Part shown: one piece after another, positions 6,306 to 9,141 of the stretch
Layout: each line of letters opens with the position of its first letter
Position numbering within the stretch: the stretch's first letter is position 1
Assembly (NCBI GenBank): GCA_016208845.1
Contig: JACQXH010000097.1
Location: 1 to 9,141, forward strand
Source of the DNA: Nitrospirota bacterium
GTDB taxonomy: Bacteria > Nitrospirota > Thermodesulfovibrionia > UBA6902 > BMS3Bbin08
Length of the DNA: 9,141 nt
Direction of reading: 5' to 3'
The notes under the pieces: generated by a model
Databases searched by the model: none
What the model was told of the DNA's origin: nothing
Seen by the model: the letters and a program-made list of their open reading frames with translations, nothing else
Position numbers and translations under genes: made by a program

Positions 6306-7181
6306 ATGAAAAACGTTCTGAAACTCGGGCTTCCAAAGGGGAGCCTTCAGGAATCAACTCTGAAGCTTTTTAAAAAGGCCGGATACAACATATCCATTGA
6401 CTCCCGCTCTTATTATCCTGTCTTTGATGACGTAGAAATACAGGCCTTGCTCATTCGCGCGCAGGAAATGGCGAGGTACGTCGATGACGGAGTGCTTGAC
6501 GCCGGACTTACCGGAAAGGACTGGATACTCGAACAGAATGCTGATGTGTATGAAGTTGCGGAGCTCAATTATGCAAAAGGCGGGTTGAGGCCGGTCAGAT
6601 GGGTCGTGGCTGTTCCGAATGATTCAAAGATTAAAAGCATCAGGGACCTTAACGGCAAGCGCATCGCTACAGAGCTTGTGGGATATACTAATAAATATCT
6701 TAAGTCCAAAGGCGTTAAGGCAGAGGTGGATTTTTCCTGGGGCGCCACTGAAGTAAAGCCCCCATATCTCGCTGATGCGATTGTCGAGCTGACTGAGACA
6801 GGCTCATCTCTCAGGGCCAATAACCTGAGAGAGATCGAGACCATTCTTCAATCCAGCACGCGATTCATCTCTAATAAAAAGTCATGGAAGGATAAATGGA
6901 AGAGGCAGAAGATGGAAAATATCGTGCTTTTGCTTAAAGGGGCGCTTGCCGCAGAAGAAAAGGTCGGCCTCAAGATGAATGTCCCCGAAAAGTCCCTAAA
7001 AAGAGTGATGAGCCTGCTTTCCTCCATGCACTCCCCTACTATCTCGCAGCTCTCGGATATAAAGTGGCTGGCTCTTGAGGTCATCACTGATGAAAAGACG
7101 GTGCGCGACCTGATACCTAAGCTCAAGTCGGCCGGCGCAACAGGCATTGTGGAATATCCGCTGAATAAGGTAATACCGTAA
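6306..7181 (+). CDS. hisG: ATP phosphoribosyltransferase, long form
   Basis: This 291-residue enzyme catalyses the first step of histidine biosynthesis, joining ATP and PRPP to give phosphoribosyl-ATP in the cytoplasm. The catalytic domain spans about residues 1-212: it starts [11 protein letters not shown], contains DAGLTGKDW at 65-73, and carries the PRPP-binding signature [13 protein letters not shown] at 157-169. Residues about 215-291 ([12 protein letters not shown] through [10 protein letters not shown]) form the extra C-terminal domain of the long form. That domain binds histidine for feedback inhibition, so no HisZ partner is required. The frame is open 55 codons further upstream, overlapping the mazE start. 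ATG at 6306 is preferred because the conserved sequence begins there and AGGAA (6294-6298) is 7 nt upstream. Confidence 0.97.
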   Translation: MKNVLKLGLPKGSLQESTLKLFKKAGYNISIDSRSYYPVFDDVEIQALLIRAQEMARYVDDGVLDAGLTGKDWILEQNADVYEVAELNYAKGGLRPVRWVVAVPNDSKIKSIRDLNGKRIATELVGYTNKYLKSKGVKAEVDFSWGATEVKPPYLADAIVELTETGSSLRANNLREIETILQSSTRFISNKKSWKDKWKRQKMENIVLLLKGALAAEEKVGLKMNVPEKSLKRVMSLLSSMHSPTISQLSDIKWLALEVITDEKTVRDLIPKLKSAGATGIVEYPLNKVIP

Positions 7182-7244
7182 TCACTGCCTTCAGGAAAAA
7201 ACTGATTTTATGAATTAAGTAATCGCTGAAAGAACAATTTAGTC

Positions 7245-7340
7245 TGTCATTCCTGCGAAAGCAGGAATCCAGCACATTATTAAATTTCTCTGGATTCCCG
7301 AGCCTGCCCTCGAAGGTATTGGTCGGGGGCGGGAATGACA
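7245..7340. repeat. Palindromic intergenic repeat, about 96 bp
   Basis: The ends TGTCATTCC (7245-7253) and GGAATGACA (7332-7340) are perfect 9-bp inverted repeats. Inside are a hairpin CCTGC-GAAA-GCAGG (7252-7265), the pair GGAATCCAG (7264-7272) / CTGGATTCC (7290-7298), and a second GC-rich hairpin: 7303-7313 with 7323-7333, 11 bp with two G-T pairs and a 9-nt loop. The TGTCATTCC...GGAATGACA type is a common dispersed intergenic repeat in many bacteria. It encodes nothing and lacks a T-run, so it is not an obvious intrinsic terminator. Confidence 0.8.
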
Positions 7341-7403
7341 ACTGGTTTTAAATAATATATTATTCGACCAAACTCTACTATACCGTAATAATTTCACTAA
7401 GCA

Positions 7404-8201
7404 ATGAAGATATTCCTTTTTACTGTATTTATCTTTATACTTCTCTTTTTCTTCATAAGGCATCTTGAAAAGAGGAGCCTGTATTATCCGTTACGCGAAA
7501 TTGAAACAACACCTGATGCTATCAAGCTGGATTATGAAGATATAACCCTGACAACAAAAGACGGGGTTCAGATCTCAGGGTGGTTCATCCCCGCTCAAAA
7601 CCCGAGGGCCACATTGCTGTTCTGTCATGGCAATGCCGGCAATATAAGCCACAGGATAGAAAAAATACAGATGTTCAATGCCCTTGGCCTGAACGTCCTC
7701 ATCTTTGATTACAGGGGCTACGGGACGAGCAAAGGCAGTCCTTCTGAAAACGGCCTTTACCTTGACGCAGAGACAATGTATGAAAACCTTTTGCATAAAA
7801 AGAATGCTCCTCCCGGGCAAATAATCATTTACGGCGAGTCCCTTGGCGGCGCAGTTGCCATAGACCTGGCGGGAAGGCGCGAATCCGCGGGGGTCATCAT
7901 TGAAGACAGTTTTACCTCTGCGCCGGATATGGGCAAAAAGGTCTTTCCGTTTATTCCGGCATTTATTTATCAGAGCAGATATGATTCCCTCCAAAAGATA
8001 AAGAATATAAAAGGGCGGAAATTGATTTTTCATAGCATAGATGACGAGATAATTCCCTTTGAACATGGCAGAAAACTCTTTGAAGCGGCTTCGCAGCCAA
8101 AAGAGTTTGTCCGGCTTAGGGGAGGACATAATGACGCCTTTGCCATTTCACGGGGATTGTTCATGGAGAAGATAGATTCGTTTGTAAACGAATTATTCTA
8201 A
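7404..8201 (+). CDS. Membrane-anchored alpha/beta hydrolase (Bem46/ABHD13-like)
   Basis: This is a 265-residue protein. Residues 2-18 are strongly hydrophobic (KIFLFTVFIFILLFFFI), forming an uncleaved signal anchor or a single membrane segment. The alpha/beta-hydrolase fold follows: oxyanion region FCHGNAGN (73-80), DYRGYGTS (102-109), nucleophile elbow YGESLGG (Ser146), acid SIDDEIIP (Asp214 most likely) and RGGHNDAF (His242). A full catalytic triad is therefore present. The family (COG1073-like, with Bem46/ABHD13/ABHD17 relatives) comprises serine hydrolases acting on ester or thioester substrates; the natural substrate is unknown. The anchor would place the domain on one face of the membrane. 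The Shine-Dalgarno before ATG 7404 is weak. It is flanked on both sides by non-coding repeat elements, so it is probably transcribed alone. Confidence 0.9.
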   Translation: MKIFLFTVFIFILLFFFIRHLEKRSLYYPLREIETTPDAIKLDYEDITLTTKDGVQISGWFIPAQNPRATLLFCHGNAGNISHRIEKIQMFNALGLNVLIFDYRGYGTSKGSPSENGLYLDAETMYENLLHKKNAPPGQIIIYGESLGGAVAIDLAGRRESAGVIIEDSFTSAPDMGKKVFPFIPAFIYQSRYDSLQKIKNIKGRKLIFHSIDDEIIPFEHGRKLFEAASQPKEFVRLRGGHNDAFAISRGLFMEKIDSFVNELF

Positions 8202-8245
8202 TTTGGCCACAGATAGATAAAACAACAAATTTAGCCGCAGATTAA

Positions 8246-8266
8246 CCCGCCTACCGGACGGGCAGG
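8246..8266. repeat. GC-rich palindromic unit nested in the 208-bp element (copy 1)
   Basis: CCCGCCTACC-GGACGGGCAGG occupies these 21 bases. It matches the palindrome at 9043-9063 in hisC at 18 of 21 positions (differences at unit positions 3, 8 and 15) and interrupts what looks like a GATTAA-CACAGATT run of the host repeat. Confidence 0.6.
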
Positions 8267-8284
8267 CACAGATTTGCGCAGATC

Positions 8285-8300
8285 TGCCTGCCGGCAGGTA
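8285..8300. repeat. GC-rich palindromic unit nested in the 208-bp element (copy 2)
   Basis: TGCCTGCCGGCAGGTA contains the perfect 12-bp palindrome CCTGCCGGCAGG at 8287-8298. It lies between GCGCAGAT and AAGTACAGAC of the host repeat and shares the CTGCCGG core with the palindrome inside hisC. Confidence 0.6.
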
Positions 8301-8485
8301 AGTACAGACAAGACAAAAGACAGACTGCAAGAACCCAGACAGGTTAATAAAGACCTAATAATCTTTAGTCTGTAATCTGTGCTCTGATGGTCTTATTTAT
8401 TAATCCGTGTCAATCTGCGAAAATCCGCGGCTAAATGTTTTTTTGGATTATAGACTGGACGGGGTTAAAAACACTAAGGCCATTT

Positions 8486-8494
8486 TGTTATACT
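8486..8494 (+). promoter_or_regulatory. Candidate extended -10 promoter for the PilZ gene
   Basis: TGTTATACT (TGn plus TATACT) lies 36 bp before the ATG at 8531, just outside the repeat element. The -35 is poor (TTAAAA at 8465-8470, 18-bp spacer). The prediction rests on the extended -10 only. Confidence 0.35.
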
Positions 8495-8530
8495 GTGCTT
8501 GCAGTATTAGAACAGGTATATTTAAATATC

Positions 8531-8863
8531 ATGGACGACAGAAGAGAATTTCCAAGAAAGGACGTTGTTTTCAAGGCTGAGATCAGCTCCGGCGGCAATA
8601 ACTACAAAGGGGTCATAAAAAACATATCTCAAAGCGGCGCCGGCATTGAGATCATGCCTACAAAAAACGCAGCTGACTTTGTGCCAGATTCAATTCTCGC
8701 TGTTACTTTCCAGCTCCCGACCGGAGATGTTCTGAACCTGCGATATGAGGTAGCATGGTTATACTCAAAGAAATTTTCTCCTGAAGGCTTAAAGCAAAAC
8801 GCAGTCGGTGTTGAAATTAAAGAACCTTCTTCAACATTGAACAGATTCCTGAAAGACCTGTGA
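8531..8863 (+). CDS. Single-domain PilZ protein (putative cyclic-di-GMP receptor)
   Basis: This 110-residue protein carries both halves of the PilZ c-di-GMP signature: the RxxxR motif (REFPR, Arg5 and Arg9) directly after the start, and [D/N]xSxxG as NISQSG (Asn31, Ser33, Gly36). The beta-barrel continues with LAVTFQLPTGDVLNLRYEVAWLY and GVEIKEPS. Stand-alone PilZ proteins bind cyclic-di-GMP and act by binding partner proteins; the partner cannot be read here. The frame is open upstream to 8435, but that stretch begins inside a repeat and reads as non-conserved sequence. ATG 8531, which puts RxxxR in its usual place, is preferred although its Shine-Dalgarno is weak. hisC starts only 11-20 bp downstream, so the two are probably co-transcribed. 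Confidence 0.88.
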   Translation: MDDRREFPRKDVVFKAEISSGGNNYKGVIKNISQSGAGIEIMPTKNAADFVPDSILAVTFQLPTGDVLNLRYEVAWLYSKKFSPEGLKQNAVGVEIKEPSSTLNRFLKDL

Positions 8864-8865
8864 CC

Positions 8866-8877
8866 GGAGGAGCCTTG
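8866..8877 (+). promoter_or_regulatory. hisC ribosome binding site and start choice
   Basis: GGAGG at 8866-8870 is followed after 4 nt by TTG (8875) and after 13 nt by the in-frame ATG (8884). The spacing to the TTG is a little short and that to the ATG is long. TTG 8875 is plausible, giving three extra residues (Met-Lys-Lys), but the two cannot be separated by sequence alone. Confidence 0.5.
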
Positions 8878-9141
8878 AAGAAGATGATTATTCCTTCGCT
8901 TGTAAGACCAAACGTACGGTCTCTTCGCGCCTATCAGGCTGCTGAGATCCCCTGCAGTGTGAAGCTTGATGCAAATGAAAGCCCGTATTCGGCAATCAGA
9001 GGTAAAGGGGCAAGTCGATGCGACTCGATTCCGAGGGGCAAGCCTGCCTGCCGGACAGGCAGGGGGCAAGAGATTTATAAAGTTTTAAATCGCTATCCTG
9101 ACCCTGAGGCAAAAGCATTAAGAAAACTTCTTGCAGGTGAA
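8875..9141 (+). CDS. hisC: Histidinol-phosphate aminotransferase, 5' part, with in-frame palindromic insert
   Basis: The 89 codons in the window encode the N-terminus of a PLP-dependent class I/II aminotransferase. MIIPSLVRPNVRSLRAYQ, then KLDANESPY, and after the insert LNRYPDPEAKALRKLLA are typical of HisC. HisC converts imidazole-acetol phosphate to histidinol phosphate. Between ANESPY and NRYPDP about 33 residues are found, where HisC proteins normally have roughly 15. The excess (Gly-, Arg-, Cys- and Pro-rich: GKGASRCDSIPRGKPACRTG) is encoded by the repeat tract at 9007-9070 and keeps the frame open. Whether the enzyme tolerates it is unknown; a surface-loop extension is possible. The gene continues beyond the window. 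It follows the PilZ gene closely and is separated from hisG by two other genes. Confidence 0.88.
   Translation, partial: MKKMIIPSLVRPNVRSLRAYQAAEIPCSVKLDANESPYSAIRGKGASRCDSIPRGKPACRTGRGQEIYKVLNRYPDPEAKALRKLLAGE
9007..9070 (+). repeat. 28-bp-periodic tract with palindrome inside hisC
   Basis: GGGGCAAG occurs at 9007-9014, 9035-9042 and 9063-9070, exactly 28 bp apart. The 20-bp segments between are an imperfectly symmetrical unit (9015-9034, TCGATGCGACTCGATTCCGA) and a near-complete palindrome: arms CCTGCCTG at 9043-9050 and CAGGCAGG at 9056-9063, 5-nt loop CCGGA. The tract is wholly inside the hisC reading frame. Confidence 0.8.

Larger units (their letters stand above)
8229..8436. repeat. 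Inverted-repeat intergenic element, about 208 bp, with nested palindromes
   Basis: The terminal 15-mers ATTTAGCCGCAGATT (8229-8243) and AATCCGCGGCTAAAT (8422-8436) are inverted repeats with one mismatch. The arms are built from recurring CAGATT/AATCTG-type words (for example GCGCAGAT near 8277, AATCTGTG near 8377, AATCTGCG near 8412). This is the style of the common dispersed GCCGCAGATTAACGCAGAT repeats. Two GC-rich palindromes interrupt the left arm. The element fills most of the gap 8202-8530, which otherwise holds only a candidate promoter. Confidence 0.75.

Noticed and set aside
7252..7265. Hairpin CCTGC-GAAA-GCAGG as an intrinsic terminator for hisG
   Set aside because: No T-run follows the stem, and it belongs to the dispersed repeat; a role in termination is not supported by the sequence.
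7351..7364. Perfect 14-bp palindrome AATAATATATTATT upstream of the hydrolase gene
   Set aside because: It is pure A/T in an A/T-rich leader, where such symmetry arises easily; no further operator-like feature supports it.
8435..8530. Upstream extension of the PilZ frame beginning MFFWIIDW
   Set aside because: Its first codons lie in the terminal inverted repeat of the 208-bp element, and the candidate promoter lies inside it; the PilZ RxxxR motif is correctly placed only from ATG 8531.
9007..9062. CRISPR-like array suggested by regular 28-bp periodicity
   Set aside because: The repeated word is only 8 bp with two intervals, the tract is in frame inside hisC, and no cas genes are present; palindromic insertion explains it better.
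8629..9069. Minus-strand 146-codon open frame across the PilZ gene and hisC
   Set aside because: It is antisense to two clearly conserved genes and the palindromic tract; the protein reads as shadow sequence.

Overview
The window looks like bacterial chromosome with moderate GC. It carries housekeeping genes (polA, hisG, the start of hisC) separated by accessory DNA. The long-form HisG, a PilZ protein placed directly before hisC, and the types of short palindromic repeat would fit a Nitrospirota or deltaproteobacterial-type genome. This placement is an inference from general resemblance, not a firm call.

Left part, minus strand (1-3794): the 5' portion of a large nuclease-helicase resembling Type ISP restriction enzymes runs off the left edge. 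Upstream of it, on the same strand, is a complete DNA polymerase I with all three domains and intact proofreading residues.

Middle part, minus strand (3847-6162): a compact toxin-antitoxin cluster. In transcription order it contains mazE-mazF, a remnant in which the N-terminal part of one antitoxin is joined out of frame to the C-terminal part of a PIN toxin, an orphan Phd/YefM-type antitoxin, a small zinc-ribbon protein whose frame stays open upstream of its annotated start, and an intact vapB-vapC pair. Both complete modules have strong Shine-Dalgarno sequences, overlapping antitoxin and toxin genes, extended -10 promoters and inverted repeats near the promoter, the usual layout for autoregulated modules. 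Short direct repeats (12 and 13 bp) lie at two pairs of boundaries in this cluster, but matches of that length are expected by chance in a window this size.

Right part, plus strand (6306-9141): hisG starts from a promoter back to back with the mazEF promoter. It is followed by a membrane-anchored alpha/beta hydrolase, a single-domain PilZ protein and the 5' end of hisC. The two larger intergenic gaps hold non-coding inverted-repeat elements. One is about 96 bp with hairpins. The other is about 208 bp with 15-bp imperfect terminal inverted repeats, and it appears to have received two small GC-rich palindromes. A related palindrome sits in frame inside hisC, between the ANESPY motif and the NRYPDP motif, in a tract where GGGGCAAG recurs three times at exactly 28-bp spacing.

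The two most notable things are this apparent in-frame palindromic insertion in a biosynthetic gene, part of a wider pattern of nested palindromes, and the toxin-antitoxin deletion scar beside an orphan antitoxin. I see no convincing wholly new multi-gene system in the window.
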